Shown here one piece after another: positions 48,126 to 60,555 of a DNA stretch of 64,000 nucleotides. The stretch's first letter is position 1. Each line of letters opens with the position of its first letter. The notes beneath the pieces are model-generated. The model made no database searches and was not told the origin of the DNA. It worked only from the letters and a program-made list of their open reading frames with translations. Origin of the DNA: Lunularia cruciata (lineage: Eukaryota > Streptophyta > Marchantiopsida > Lunulariales > Lunulariaceae); assembly GCA_948567375.1 (NCBI GenBank), contig OX419762.1, positions 58,298,841 to 58,362,840 of the forward strand, read 5' to 3'. The position numbers were made by a program, and so were the translations under genes.

Positions 48126-50640
48126 TGATAGATATGCAAATCACACAAGAGATCTCTTATGCTCCTATCTCTCTCTTATTGCTACCCTTTCTCCCAACTT
48201 CTACTTGATAGAACTAGCCATGAAAATATAAATTGCCACCCAAATGTGACACCAACCTCAACATTTTGATTTCCCCGTGCACACACCACTAAACTCTCTC
48301 ATGCACATAGAGAGAAGTCTGAAATGCAGGGCTTTTTTACATTCAAAATTGCTTTGCTAAACTACTCAAGTGTGCGATGGGTGTCTTGTCAGCAATTTCA
48401 ATTTGAAGTGTGCCTTGTCCTCAATTTCAAATGAATTCCTGAATTAGCACTAATTGATGTTTATGGGAGGTCCCATTGTAAATTTCTAGAGGTCACCATT
48501 ATCACCTCCCATAAATTATTTTATGGCTGCAAGCGACCTCATGTAAACCCTTTATGTTCCCTCCACCTACCACTTGTAAAAGATCCTTACAGGATCCTTA
48601 TGGAACTCCAAACCCCCAATAGAATTCTAAACATCCACTTTGTTCTTCATGATATACATTATGAAATCACTTCCATTGCAAAGTGAAATTCTAGAAATGT
48701 TCATTTCCTGTATATCTTTAATTTCTTCTATCATTAGATCCCATAAACATTTAGTTATCTTACTATACTTAATTTCATTGTATTTGTATAATGTCTTCAT
48801 GTTCAAACTTAACTACTTCCTTAAATTTTGGTTTATAGTTTCATTTATAATTTCTATCTAATGCTTCTTCTATTATTATAACCATCCTTGATTTTGTTCT
48901 AAGTCCATATGCATATTCATTATTTATTATGTGAGCACTCTAAACCTTTATTTTCCACATTTGTTTATGAATCAAAATTTTAAGTCAAATGATTAAATTA
49001 ATTTTTTATTCATAAAATTAACCTATAGTACTTTCAATAAATCTTCACTTTCTCTTTCTTTAGAGACTAGCATTTTTTTAATCTTAAATCTTGTAATTCT
49101 AATCTCTTTTGAAACCTTTTAACTATAAACTATTGAGCCTACTAAAGATTCATGATATTGTGAACTACATTCTAACAGTTCTTTTTCAAGTCTCTTTCCT
49201 TGTTTCAACTTAACACATAAACAAATAAAACCTCTTTTTTTAATAATTTAATTTATCTTAGGTACTATTCTCTATTTCTACATCATTGTATTGTACCTCT
49301 AGGTTTTACTCTCACGAGCATCCCAAGCCTTGCTTTCTTCTAAATTTCCCCACTTTCATCAATTTACAAGTCCCACTAGATTAGTAATTATTGAGTATTA
49401 GGTATTATTAGCAAGTATTATTAGTAAGTATTATTACATTGCCTTTTTTGGGGGAAAAACTGTTCACTTGTTTTCTCTTCAATTTTACATTCTCATATTT
49501 GAATAAAGAATAACTCTTTTTTTCTTTTTCTGTTCACAATTATTCTCACTTATAAAAAAATTGCCTATTTTACCTTATCATTATTTTTCTTATATCATTA
49601 GCACCCAAATGTAATCGTTACATTTAATTACAACTACATTTGCTTTTTTATGAAAAAACCATATGTCCATCTAATGCTTTTTTATCATGAGCCTTCATTT
49701 ACTCGTATTTATACATAATAGAATCCCATTTCCAGTTAAATTATTCAGCCTATTAGTACATCTTCCTTTTCTCTTCTCTTTCAATTATAAGCACATTCCT
49801 TTATTCAAAAATGTATATATTTCTATTCTTTCTTCAGTTCTCCTCGAGCCTTATTCTATTGAGTGTACTACACATTTATCACCTTGAGTTCACTACACTA
49901 TTATTGTGCTAAAACCACACTTGTATTGTATTTTTTCCTATTTTCCTATTTGAGTCTAATATTACTGGTTCTTTAAATTTTCACTCACTTGTATAAAATT
50001 TTCACTATTTTAATATAATTTTTTAATTCTTGTATCATTAGTCCCTAAGCTCTCATTCTGCAAATTTAATTCCTGTTTGGAATCCTATTTTCATCAGTTA
50101 TCCTCTTCCTTTTCTTTTGTCATTAGCACACTAAGCTCACATTCTTCCAAATCTCAATTCAGGCTTGGAATTTTTTTTCATAAATTAATCTCCTTATTCT
50201 ATTGAGCATATGAGATATTCATTATGCTGCAAACTACGCTTCAAGTCTTCAGTTTCAAGTGTCTTTCTTCCTTATCAAATTTAGTAATGCTCTCTTTTAG
50301 CAATAGCTGTCAATTTTGGCTACTTTTTCCTATTTCTATTATTACGTTATCCCTTCAATTTCTTTTGTCATTAGTACACTTAGTCCCACGAGTTACTTTA
50401 CCCAATCTAATCAGTATATTATGTACTTTCTTCATAGGAAGAAGATCATTATAAAGATTTCAGTTAAGGAGTTCAATAGTCTACATAAAAATATTGGTTT
50501 CAAGTTCATCTTTAAATTTACACAAGTTTATATGCAATACTTTATTTTTGCTTCCTTTTCTTATACCTTCCTATAATAATTTATTTTCTTACTTCATAAT
50601 GTTTCACTTTGGTTTAAACTATCACACACATTGAAGTAAG
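48126..50640. other. AT-rich degenerate DNA, no gene seen
   Basis: Pyrimidine-biased, very AT-rich, only short chance frames. The style resembles 24-25.5 kb. No RNA gene or domain recognised. Confidence 0.45.
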
Positions 50641-51120
50641 AGTCAAGAATCCCAATTTGTATTTTCTTATCATACCATTTCTACATGTCTCATTTGGGAT
50701 TAGACTATTATTTTTAATAAAAGGTAAGATTCTAGAATCACATTTTTTATTCTCATATCTAAATTGTATCTCAATTTTTTTATACCATTTCACTTACAAA
50801 AGTAAGATTTAGAATCCAATTCTTTTAATTTTACATATCTCATTGGTGTAGACTATTATTCTCATTAAAATTAAGATTTTAGAATTCAACTTCTATTTAT
50901 AGATCTATTTTTTAATTATTCTCACTTTGCTCTACACTATCTGATTTACAAAAGTAAGATTTAGAATCCAGTTCTTTTAATTTTACATATCTAACTGGTG
51001 TAGACTATTATTCTTATAAAATTAAGATTTTAGAATTCAACTTCTATTTATAGATCTATTTTTAAATTATGTCTCACTTTGTTCTACACTATTTCATTTA
51101 CAAAAGTATGAATCTAGAAC
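50641..51120. repeat. 152-bp tandem repeat, about 2-3 copies
   Basis: The marker acaaaagta occurs at 50796, 50948 and 51100, exactly 152 bp apart. Units share tttagaatccarttctttta, gtgtagactattattct and agattttagaattcaactt. More eroded copies extend left to about 50640. Confidence 0.8.
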
Positions 51121-53800
51121 CCAAGTTTTTTTTATAGATGCTAACATATATATATATGTTTTTTGGTGTTAGATTACTACTTTTTACATAAATTTTGATC
51201 CTAAAATTGCACTCATTGTTTTTAGATTCAAATTTTTTTTTGTGTCTCATTGTCTTTTACACAATCTCATCTACCCAAGAAACATGAAGATACAAGATCA
51301 TGGTTTATTTATGGTACATGGTCAATTTCTTGGCTCTAGATGCATCTTCTTTATGTGTACAAGCCAAACTTATCATGGAGATATTGTTTGCAAAAAGCAG
51401 ATATATTGTCATAATACTTGTAAATTTTGACTACAATGGACTTTATTACATCAATGTGTGCTGATACTTTGGAAGGTATAAGAGGCTTAATTTTTTCTAT
51501 GATACTACATTTCTTCAAGTTACTATCAACCTCTGAACTCTATTGGTGGGGGGAAGTTCAAATCTACAAGCAAATCATGAAGAGGGGTTGCCATGAGTGT
51601 CCATTGGGATGGATATTATACCTTACAATCTAGTATAATCAAGTTCTTAAAGATGAAAGATGATACATATCAGTTTGTGCCCAAGCAATTTGAAGTTTTC
51701 TCAAATTAGTTTAATTTCTATTTGGACCTTTTTAGTTCATGTACCAAGATATCATTGTTGAAGGAGTAATATTTCATTTTTGTTTGGTATTTCAATGCCA
51801 ATCACATGATGGTGGATGAAGATCATGTTGGTATCTCAATGGTACAACGGACAAAAAGTGTTGAAAAAGAGGTTGTAACATGAGATCTTCTAAAAGCTAT
51901 TCCAAATTTAACCCTCTTAAATGAGTGTCTTATATTTTTGTGGAAAGTTCAAAACAATGGTCACCATTTGATTAATCTTTAAGATCTTTGTGAAGATCAT
52001 AACACATATCTCTCTTCATGAGGCTAGAGAAGTATGTGCTATGTGTGCAATACAACACTACAATATGCTGAACAGATAAAGTCAGATCAATAATAGAAGA
52101 TGAAAAAAAGGGGAGCAAAGGAAGGCAAAGAAGTATGTAACAAATGAAATGTTTAACCTTGCTACAATAATAACATGCTACTAAGAGGAGAGTTGTCAAA
52201 AATTCATTCAAGAGTTGTTGAAGGAGGATGGTGGCTTGTACAATAAGATGGATTTCACCTGCCTTATTGGTTAGATTTTTCATTCTTGATGGTTGTACCA
52301 CTAAATAAGTATAACAGGAATATATAAGTCCTCAAGAAAACCATATAAAAGAAGGTTCTATACACAATAACGTGCTTTCTAAAGTATAGTTTTATAGATT
52401 TGAGATTAAGTTTGAGAGTGGAGCAATGTTTGGATGCCATGGTAACAAGGCTTGATGAAACTTTCTAGTAGAACACAAGTAGTAGACATTTGTAGGATAC
52501 CATTGTCTCATTTGACCATTGTTGTTTGAGATGTCTACAAAAATGAGTGAAAGAATTCATCATTTGGTGTATGATAATCTTTCAAGCCATTTAGTGTATA
52601 TTTTATTAGCATGTTACACCAAACATGATTTATATGATGAGTTGGTGCATAAAATGATGATGAATGGAGAAAAGGCTTTCCAATGGCAAATTTTACAAGT
52701 TGTGGAGTGAAAATTAAAATAAATTTCAACACTCCAAATAATGCAGTTGCAAAGTGTGAAATATGTATTGTTCTTAAAGAGAGGTTTATAAAGAGATAAA
52801 GTTAAAAGAACAAACTAATATGTAGGTTAAAAGGGAAGAGCATTTGAAAGCAAACTATCACAAGGAAAAATTCTATACCAACCAAGTACTACATGTACTA
52901 AATCCATCCAAGTATCTTTTTAGTATCCATGATAAAATGAATTTAAATAAAACATGGATATCTTGTACTTCCAAAAAGTTGAAATCCCCTCCAATGTCAA
53001 CCTTAGGCAATAAACTTAATTATAATTTCATCCTTTAAGCAATAAACTTAATTAGAATGTCAATAGATGGTTATGGACTTGGTTCTTTTATTCATTTGAT
53101 TATACGGTATATGGCCAAGTGATCTAAACTACATTATGAGCTCATTTATTTGGAGAAATCCAATGGTGATCAATATGGTGAGCTTGCATTTCACCCAAGT
53201 CAAAGTCCACTTGCAATTTAAATTTTTTGTTGGATAAGGAGACTTATGAGAATTCCTTTTTTAAGATGTGAGGATTGAGCACCAAGATATTCTTTGGTTT
53301 TCCATTATGTGCCAATGAAGAGGAGGACAAAGCTCTTCAAGGAAATCACCAAATGTGATGAATTCTTTCTCCTTTAACATTTTCTCACTCAACTTGACAA
53401 ATTAAGAAAAGATAACAAGATTTGAGTTGCTATTGCATTATTTATTGAGTTTGTGGCAAGAGGTATTTTCAAAATCATGGAGATGCCATTTCTTATTTTT
53501 AGTCACACATATGAAATTTTAAGAATACATAAAGCTTAAATGAATGAGGATATTATTATAGCAATGTAATTTCTTGTTGAAATTATCAATGTAGAGACTA
53601 TAAATATGTACAAAGGAACAAATTTTTTATTTCATTATTGAGCATATCTAGCTGATTTTATACATAAGATCTCAAGTCAATACAACCTTTTACATTGCAC
53701 TTTTATAGGAGAGATAACATTCTTGTTTATTAATATAGAGAGAATTCAAACTTGCATTGGCTCTCTTCCAATGGATGGTCTTTTTAGAGAAGGAAAATTA
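51121..53800. other. Degenerate DNA, no confident gene
   Basis: Short open pieces (51242-51430, 51427-51633, 52519-52710) could be eroded coding sequence, but I cannot assign a family. A faint pentatricopeptide-like look is discussed among the rejected ideas. Confidence 0.35.
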
Positions 53801-53929
53801 TGGATTCAAAAATTGATATATTTTTGTAGAGATGCCAATTTGTTAGCCGATACATAAAACCATAGTTCATGTTCATCCAAAATCTGCTAAGATACTTATA
53901 TATCTCAAGAACAACATGAATCATTTTCA

Positions 53930-54640
53930 GAAGTGAGTGTTATTAATGATGATGAAGAAAAGGTGGAAAGATATTTAGAATATATTATAAGATGCTAGGA
54001 GTATGTAGTCTTGTTATTGCATACGGATAGAAGGTACACAAAATAGGAATGCAAAGCATGCACAAGTTATAAGAGGGATTTTGAACTTGGAGAAACCATG
54101 GAACAATAGTGAACCCAAGGGGATATATTTAGTGCACCAATTTTGGATCACACAATCATTGGCTCAAGAGCTTGCAGAAGAACTTGAGGAAGGAGATGAG
54201 ATTTTTATTAGGCCTATCAGTCAGTAATTGCTTCCAAGATTTATGCCATTGATCAATATTGAAGAGAAATTGATAATAATCATCAATTCTAGTGGATGTG
54301 TTCTAGAACATGATTTTACTTGGGTTGCAAGAGTTCTTGCTTCCTAGATTTATGCCATTGATCAATATCCATGAGAACATGATAGTACTCATTAATCCAA
54401 GTGAAGGTTTGCTAGCACGGGACTTTACTTGGATTGCAAGAGCTATTTGTAAATTAAATCGTAAAATTGGTACTATGAACTAAAATAAGTTTCAGGTAGA
54501 ATGGTGGTGTCTAAATGACAAAGATCCAATGCTTTTGAGATCAAAATATATCCAGTTTTCTTGAAAGAACATGCGAAGGAGACCTCATGTAAAAAAGGAG
54601 GTCATTTAATTGAATTGATCAATACATCTTCCCCTGTTTT
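53930..54640 (+). pseudogene. Decayed unknown ORF with internal 109-bp duplication
   Basis: Open stretches include GIYLVHQFWITQSLAQELAE and, twice in tandem, LPRFMPLINI...DFTW-AR. The gcttcc repeat marker lies at 54230 and 54339 (109 bp apart), so the two copies differ in frame by one base. It continues with AICKLNRKIGTMN and KFQVEWWCLNDKDPMLLRSK. The protein-like sequence constraint suggests a real former ORF, host or transposon. I do not recognise it. Confidence 0.35.
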
Positions 54641-55500
54641 AGATTGGAAACATAGTGGATGAATAAGTCTAAGACTCTCTAAATTTACTTTGAAGCTAAA
54701 AATTTAGCTTCAGATTTTATTATTTTCAAGGATTAATAAGATGAATAAAAGTTAGTCTATTTAGACTAGATCTTTATAACTATATAATATAATATTTATA
54801 CTTACTAGTTGTATTTTGTTGACCTTGCGAAATGGAAGTCCTTGCAAGGTGAACTCGGAAATTCTCATTTGATTAAATGGGAGTTTTTGTTATGAATGGT
54901 GAACAAAAGTCGTACTCTAAATCCTACTTTCCTAAACCATGATTGATAACTGCTTTGAATTTTCATGTCACATTTGATGTTGAATCAATCAAAGTCAAAC
55001 TATAATTGAGTTCATGGGACTCAGTACATTATATCTCATAAAAATCAACTTAATAATATGATTAGAGATTAATAGTCCAAATCAAATATTTACTCTTTCT
55101 CCTTCAATTTAACTTGAGGTGCTATTTTTGATGCTTAGTTTTTCTCTCTTTTTGGATTCTAAGCCATTCCATAACTTTCAGGTCAATAACCTTTCTTATT
55201 TTGGTAGTAAGTAAATATGTAATTCTTTTGATATAATATTATAAGAAATTTTCAATAGATTCTCATCAATTAGTGAACTACTTGTGATTTATGATTCTAT
55301 TATCTCAACCAACCACATTTTGATTTTATATTTATATTATATATATAGAGATTAATATACATCAAATTTACAAATATCTATATTTATCAAAGCAAATGTC
55401 TACTTTTCATTGAAAAAATCTATATTTGAGAAGAAAAAGTCTACAAAGTTTGAAAATAGTCTATTTTTAATGAATAGACTAATAGCTCTCCTTACTTACT
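54641..55500. other. AT-rich, no gene seen
   Basis: Only short frames. AT microsatellite-like runs near 54781-54800 and 55325-55350. Confidence 0.45.
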
Positions 55501-57754
55501 TGCCTTGCGCAACTATAGGGCACAAAATTGGAATAAAAAATAGCTGCAAGATGCCCTGGTGACCAGGAGTGGCATAGATGTATAAATATTACTAATAAAT
55601 TTAGGATTCACATCTCGGAAGCTGATATATGTAAATATACCTAGTAGATGTTCCTTCTTCCGTAGGAGTTCAGGGACAAATCGCACACATTTTTGTTCTT
55701 GCCTCTTCCTTGCTTGAAAACCTGAAATAAATCTAGAAAACGGTCAGACAAAGTTTCAACAAAATATAAGAAAACTCACTAGAAATAGATACATAGGATA
55801 CTCCTAGTATCAGTGGAAGAATATTCTGTTGTATGTAGAATAGGTAGGTACACGTAGCAACTGAGGTACACACTAACCCCCTTTTAGATGTAGATAGCTT
55901 TTCCGGAGAGTATTTCTTAGTTTTTATTGTTTTTCAGGCATAAGAGCATAATTTTAGGACAGCTAAACTTTCCTAGCCGGTTTGTGAAAATCCAGACAGG
56001 AATTTTCACAAACCTGATTACTTTCCTAGGTCTTATAAGTTTTTCAGGCCTGATTATTCCTCGACTACTATGCAAGGTAATACTAGAACCAGCCTTCGCA
56101 CCTCCGAGCATGACAGTATAATAATAATCATCCTAAACCCGAAAGTACAGAGAATTTGCTTCTTCCTTGGTATTAGTACAGGATTTTCTTTTATTGTCCC
56201 TTGCTTCTTTTGGGCTCTAAAAGCTGGACTAATATAGAAATGTATACATAAATGCATCAATGCCAGTTGACGATGGCGTTCATTCTGCTCATCCCCTTCT
56301 CTACTTTCATTTTTTGCCGTTTAGTTCTTTGGTTGGGACTTTTAAGGACTCTTGTGTTTTTCCCCAAATTAGGCTAGGCCTCCCCTTTTTCCTATGGTGG
56401 ATATAAGATTTATCGGGTATAAGATTCCCAACATCAGAAGACTATTCTAGGTCCTGTACCAGTGGAGATAGAACTTTGCCTGGCGGTGGGTCCTTCAGGT
56501 CTTCACTTGTCATTCCATTGTCACTATTTTAAGTATTGGGTTGGTGGATCCCACGCACGCGTATTAAATGCTAACTGCCGTAACCCAGCCTCGTTAGAGC
56601 ATCGCTCGTAATAGCCGAGGTTCTTGGGAGCAAGATTCCCTTGGGAGCAAGATTCCAAGTGCCAGCCCGCTACAGCTGGGTATAATTGATCACTTCGTCA
56701 CATTTCTGTGCCCCTAAGTAGCTGCCAACTTGTAGTACACCAATATATGGAAGTGCAAGTCTTGCTGACCAAGCGGCATGGATACGCACGCACGTACCTA
56801 TGATCTCAAGGGCCACATGACTTGTTCAGCCTCGAAGTGACGGAACAACTTTACCTTGTCTTGTCTGCCACAGCTCTCACTGTAAGGGAGTGATCAGGAG
56901 AAATGCTCACTATTGAGAGCTCGAAATTTTGCACCATCAGTTGAGAGTCTATCAGGAAATCCAGACTTGTCAGCAATTACAAAATTGATTGGAAACCTCA
57001 GTGATTAGTCGATAATGCAAGCAAATACTGAAGCAAATACAGGATTGATGGATTAAATACTTGGTTTTATATAATATAAATATATAATAATATATATTAC
57101 AAATAATATTTATACAGGTTTGCGAACGTTGTTATGGGACTTTCTCCAACTTTATTTGATTTCCTTGTTTTGTTGATTGATTTGGGGATATAAAACTCAT
57201 CTTTCTTGTGGGAATTCTTGATAAATCACATTGATCCAATCAGCAAATATGGATGGCCTTAAAGAGACAGTAAATGAAACAACCACAGTAATATATAACT
57301 AAATATCATCAATAGAAAAACTTTTATTATGAAACGATATCATCTTCTAGATTTGGTCTAGGCCGTAAAGGATTTTTAAACTGTATCCGTACTGCATAGA
57401 AGGCCCAGGGCATCCCTTGCTTTAATTTTCTGGTCTCAATAGTAGAATAGACGGACTTTCACATTCCCAGTTCCACGTGCTCAGATGCTCTCTGGAAAAT
57501 CGAGTGCAGGTGACAGAATACATTGTCGTGTTCCACAGTTGCATGTATATACGGGGCCATGGGAACGTCTGAGCTACTTAAGATTGACACCACTGGCGCA
57601 GCGTAAGCCTGAGACAGAAGCTCTATGGAAACTGATTGTGAACGAAGTTACACTGCCTCGCAAAGTAAACTTTCTAGCTTTTGGCCTGGTCCGTGAATGA
57701 TCTTACTCCACGAACAACATCTAGCAGTTGCACATTCTGCCTCGGGTAGCGAAG
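55501..57754. other. Unique, less AT-rich flank downstream of the dirigent gene
   Basis: The composition returns to that of the left gene region. Contains an imperfect inverted repeat (55979-56014, ggtttgtgaaaat arms with a 5-nt loop) and a 17-bp tandem duplication ttgggagcaagattccc (56624-56640 and 56641-56657). A 71-codon open frame at 57485-57700 (+) matches nothing known to me and lies where the dirigent 3' UTR would be. I do not call it a gene. Confidence 0.45.
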
Positions 57755-58393
57755 CTACAGACTTGTCAAAGATGATTGCACTGCCTGTAATGGGTGATCC
57801 TTTTCAGCCCAGAAGTCTGCTCTGGTTGTCTTCGATGAAAGCAGATTCAATTTCTCTTCAGCAGGGTTGACGATCTGAGCTCCCATTTCATCGTAGAGAT
57901 AACCAGGGTAACTGATCTCGCATCTAACCTTGAACACTGTTTGCGGAGAAGACTGCACTTTGTTGTAGTAAACCACACCGCGCGCGTATCTCAGGGTCCC
58001 TTGTCCTCCCACAATGCTCAACTCCTCATGATCGATATCGGCTTGACCGTCTGCGGTCATTGACCAGAAACCCCGCAAGTTGATCGCACCGCCTAAGTAG
58101 TCGAATGTAATTGTTACGATATCCTCGATTGAGTCAACCCCCGTGTAGAAGTACATGCCGCGAACTCTTCCAATGGCATTGTTGTCTCTTCCTATTGCAA
58201 GATTGTTCTTCACATATCCTATGCCCTTGTTAGGAACTGGCTCGTTGCTTCCCGGTTGGAACGCAATGGTGTCTTCTTTCGGAATGTATTCAAAAAATTC
58301 TTGCACACAAAAACCTGCATGCACATTGGCGACCAAGGTAGCTGAAATCAAAATCACTGCGCAGAAGAACTTTTGAAACCCGTCCGTGATCAT
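57755..58393 (-). CDS. Secreted dirigent-like protein
   Basis: Single-exon gene, 212 residues. Residues 1-26 form a signal peptide (hydrophobic core FFCAVILISATLVANVHA, likely cut after HA), so the product is extracellular. The dirigent/allene oxide cyclase-type barrel follows: AIGRVRGMYFYTG (73-85), ITFDYLGGAINLRGFW, and SIVGGQGTLRYARGVVYY (126-143), which match the family's GRAQGxYxYD and VGGTGxFxxARG blocks. Cys29 and Cys158 sit where dirigents form their disulfide. A tail of about 40 residues after the barrel is longer than usual. Dirigents direct stereoselective phenoxy-radical coupling (lignans) or related reactions; the substrate here cannot be told. A TATA-like catataa (minus strand, 58687-58681) lies about 290 bp upstream of the ATG. 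An eroded copy of its 5' end lies further upstream. Confidence 0.85.
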   Translation of the reverse strand: MITDGFQKFFCAVILISATLVANVHAGFCVQEFFEYIPKEDTIAFQPGSNEPVPNKGIGYVKNNLAIGRDNNAIGRVRGMYFYTGVDSIEDIVTITFDYLGGAINLRGFWSMTADGQADIDHEELSIVGGQGTLRYARGVVYYNKVQSSPQTVFKVRCEISYPGYLYDEMGAQIVNPAEEKLNLLSSKTTRADFWAEKDHPLQAVQSSLTSL

Positions 58394-59129
58394 GGTGAGA
58401 GTCTGTCGCAGTTCTTCAGAGGTACGCTAAGCCAAGACTCCGGAGGCAACTGAAGGAGTGCAAAAGCAGAATTCGTGCCTTGCGGAATGTTGAGTCCGTC
58501 TTCTGACTGAAGGATTGTCAAGTCGGGGTTCCCTAACAGCAGGTAACAGGACGAACAGGAGCAAACAGGAGAACCTTGGTTATCAAAAATTTTAAGCCGT
58601 CCACTTCTGGAGAGGCTGATTATCGTCCCGGACAACCTATGCTCCCTGCTGTGCTTGAAGTAATAGCGTCAATCGGCAATTTATATGGAGAAATCACGAG
58701 ATGCTCTTCGTATCCCCTCTCACGAAGTCGGGTAATTTCTAACAATTACATTGAAGCGAATGAGCTGTAGACGCCTGTCTGCTGATCCTGCTGTGTACGA
58801 CAAGATTCTTTACCAACAGTTTATATGATTGTTTCACGAATAGATAGCTCCCTCAAGGCAGAACGTGTGCAATATGCGGATGTCAGGTAATTATCACATC
58901 TTAGGACCCGGAGTGCAAAGCAGCAAACAAGGATTTTTTCTTAAGAGCTACTTTATCCAATTTTTAAAAGCACGGAAAGCATCAAACGAGGATTCTGATC
59001 TGACAGCTACTTATCAATCCTTCCGATTTCGTAACTTTTCAACTATAAGGCACAGGACTCATGGGCGGACTGGTTGATAACAATAGAGGGTTTCAATTTC
59101 TTTATTTATGGAATTGCTAGAGAAGACTT
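58394..59129. other. Upstream region of the dirigent gene
   Basis: Likely promoter and 5' UTR. TATA-like sites on the minus strand are at 58681-58687 and near 58821-58828. An open but ATG-less frame on the minus strand (58635-58390) has a faint mannose-lectin look and is treated as chance. Confidence 0.4.
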
Positions 59130-59255
59130 AAGTCACTTCGGCAGTTCGGACACGAAAGTGTATTCTTTCTGCACAAAATTACCTGCATTCACATTCGCGA
59201 TCAAGGTGTCTGAATCAGATCACTGGACAGAGGACAACCGTAGAAACCACACCAT
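59130..59255 (-). pseudogene. Truncated dirigent gene copy (signal-peptide region)
   Basis: On the minus strand from an ATG at 59255, the DNA aligns with the start of the intact dirigent gene 0.86 kb away. LIANVNAGNFVQKEYTFVSE corresponds to LVANVHAGFCVQEFFEYIPK. A stop interrupts the signal peptide, and the coding match ends after about 40 codons. This is a same-strand tandem duplication remnant. Confidence 0.7.
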
Positions 59256-59528
59256 GGTAAATTGAACGAGGTCGTAAAGGCGACCGCGTAGAGAACACGA
59301 AGGATGGGAAGACCCCACCAAGCCGTAAAGACGTTTCCGGGAATGCAAGAGAAGTCGGGAAAGAGTATCACAACAAGAAGGCAACTTTTGCGAAAATAGA
59401 TTGCGTAAATTGTTATGCGTCATCTCCAGACACAATCGTAATCACTTGTTTAAGAAAATCACTAAGTGCCCAATTGAAAGCCGTAACGCTTTTAGTAAAT
59501 CCGCGTCCGTTTCTACACTTCACGTGCA

Positions 59529-59808
59529 CTAGTTTAGGCCCGTGCATGATGGACAGGGCCAAAAGGACCCGTTAAAACGTACAAAGTCCCCCTCCTCACC
59601 TTGTGCTCCCGTCTCCAACAACAATTCCGTCCGTAGTCACTCTCCCCGTCCGTTATCCCATCCCCCTTAAGTAGTTTCATCCGTTGTCTTCGTCTCCAAA
59701 CATAGTTTCGTCCATGGTCTCTGTCCGTTATCCCATCCCAAGGAACACTTACGTAACTACCCTAGTAGTAGGCGACAATCAAGGTACATAAGATTCTCTA
59801 TTGCAAAG
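59529..59808 (+). repeat. C-rich dispersed repeat, copy 2
   Basis: Starts ctagtttaggcccgtgcatg and keeps the landmark order of copy 1 at 6948-7264, same orientation, with small deletions. It lacks the second hairpin arm and the uninterrupted C-runs of copy 1. Confidence 0.8.
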
Positions 59809-60555
59809 AGAATTCTCTATTTTCCTACGCGGTCGCCTTCTTTCTCATTGCAAAGAGACAGAAATCAATATTTCAATCACAACTGTCATTGTATTGAAGC
59901 ATACACTACCGTAGTGAAACTGAAGCTGAAAAGTACACTAACTCTTGCACTTCCATGAAGAACTTGACCTGTGTATCAGCAGGTTCAAAGATCATTGAAA
60001 CAAGATGTATCGAATGATCTTTGACTACGGAGGAAAAGGCAGGAAACCAAAAGAATATATCACTGGTACAAGAATTCGAATATGGGTATCGAAAACGTGT
60101 TTAGATCTCTTGTGTGATTTCACTTACCAGATTCAAATACAGACCTTGAACTAGTTCATTAATCGGTCATCTCCAAATTATTCCAGAACTGCTTATCGAG
60201 TCTCTTGCTTCTTATCGAGTCTCTTGCTTGCACGCTGTTCCAAAACTTGAAAATACATGTAGGTGGACTTTCAGGGCAAAACTTTATAGTGGACACCTCA
60301 TTGGCTCACCATGTAGTATAGCCTACCATGTAACTTAGATCTAGCCTCCCCTGACTTGTATTACAGTAAAAGCAAGTCCAAATTGATATTTCCAATGCAT
60401 TCAAGACCATCTGTTGTCTCTCATGATTTAGTACTCTCTGCTCAGTTACATATTACATCCCCTTGGTACTAACTTTCTATGATATCAAGATGACTCTATT
60501 GTACAACCACCATATTATTACACTAAAGTTCTCACAATTGACATCTGCCTAGAAC
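59809..60555. other. No gene seen
   Basis: Short frames only. A 19-bp direct duplication ttatcgagtctcttgctt lies near 60193-60231. Confidence 0.45.

Noticed and set aside
51427-52710. Faint pentatricopeptide-repeat look (phrases like KQIMKRG, MVQRTKSVEKEVVT, ACYTKHDLYDELVHKM)
   Set aside because: Spacing does not follow the 35-residue repeat, frames change constantly and key positions are absent; too weak to call.
57485-57700. 71-codon open frame on the + strand
   Set aside because: No homology recognised and antisense to the likely 3' UTR of the dirigent gene.
58390-58635. Open frame upstream of the dirigent gene resembling a mannose-binding (bulb-type) lectin piece
   Set aside because: No ATG start, only a loose resemblance (LKIFDNQGSPV), and it coincides with the expected 5' UTR/promoter.
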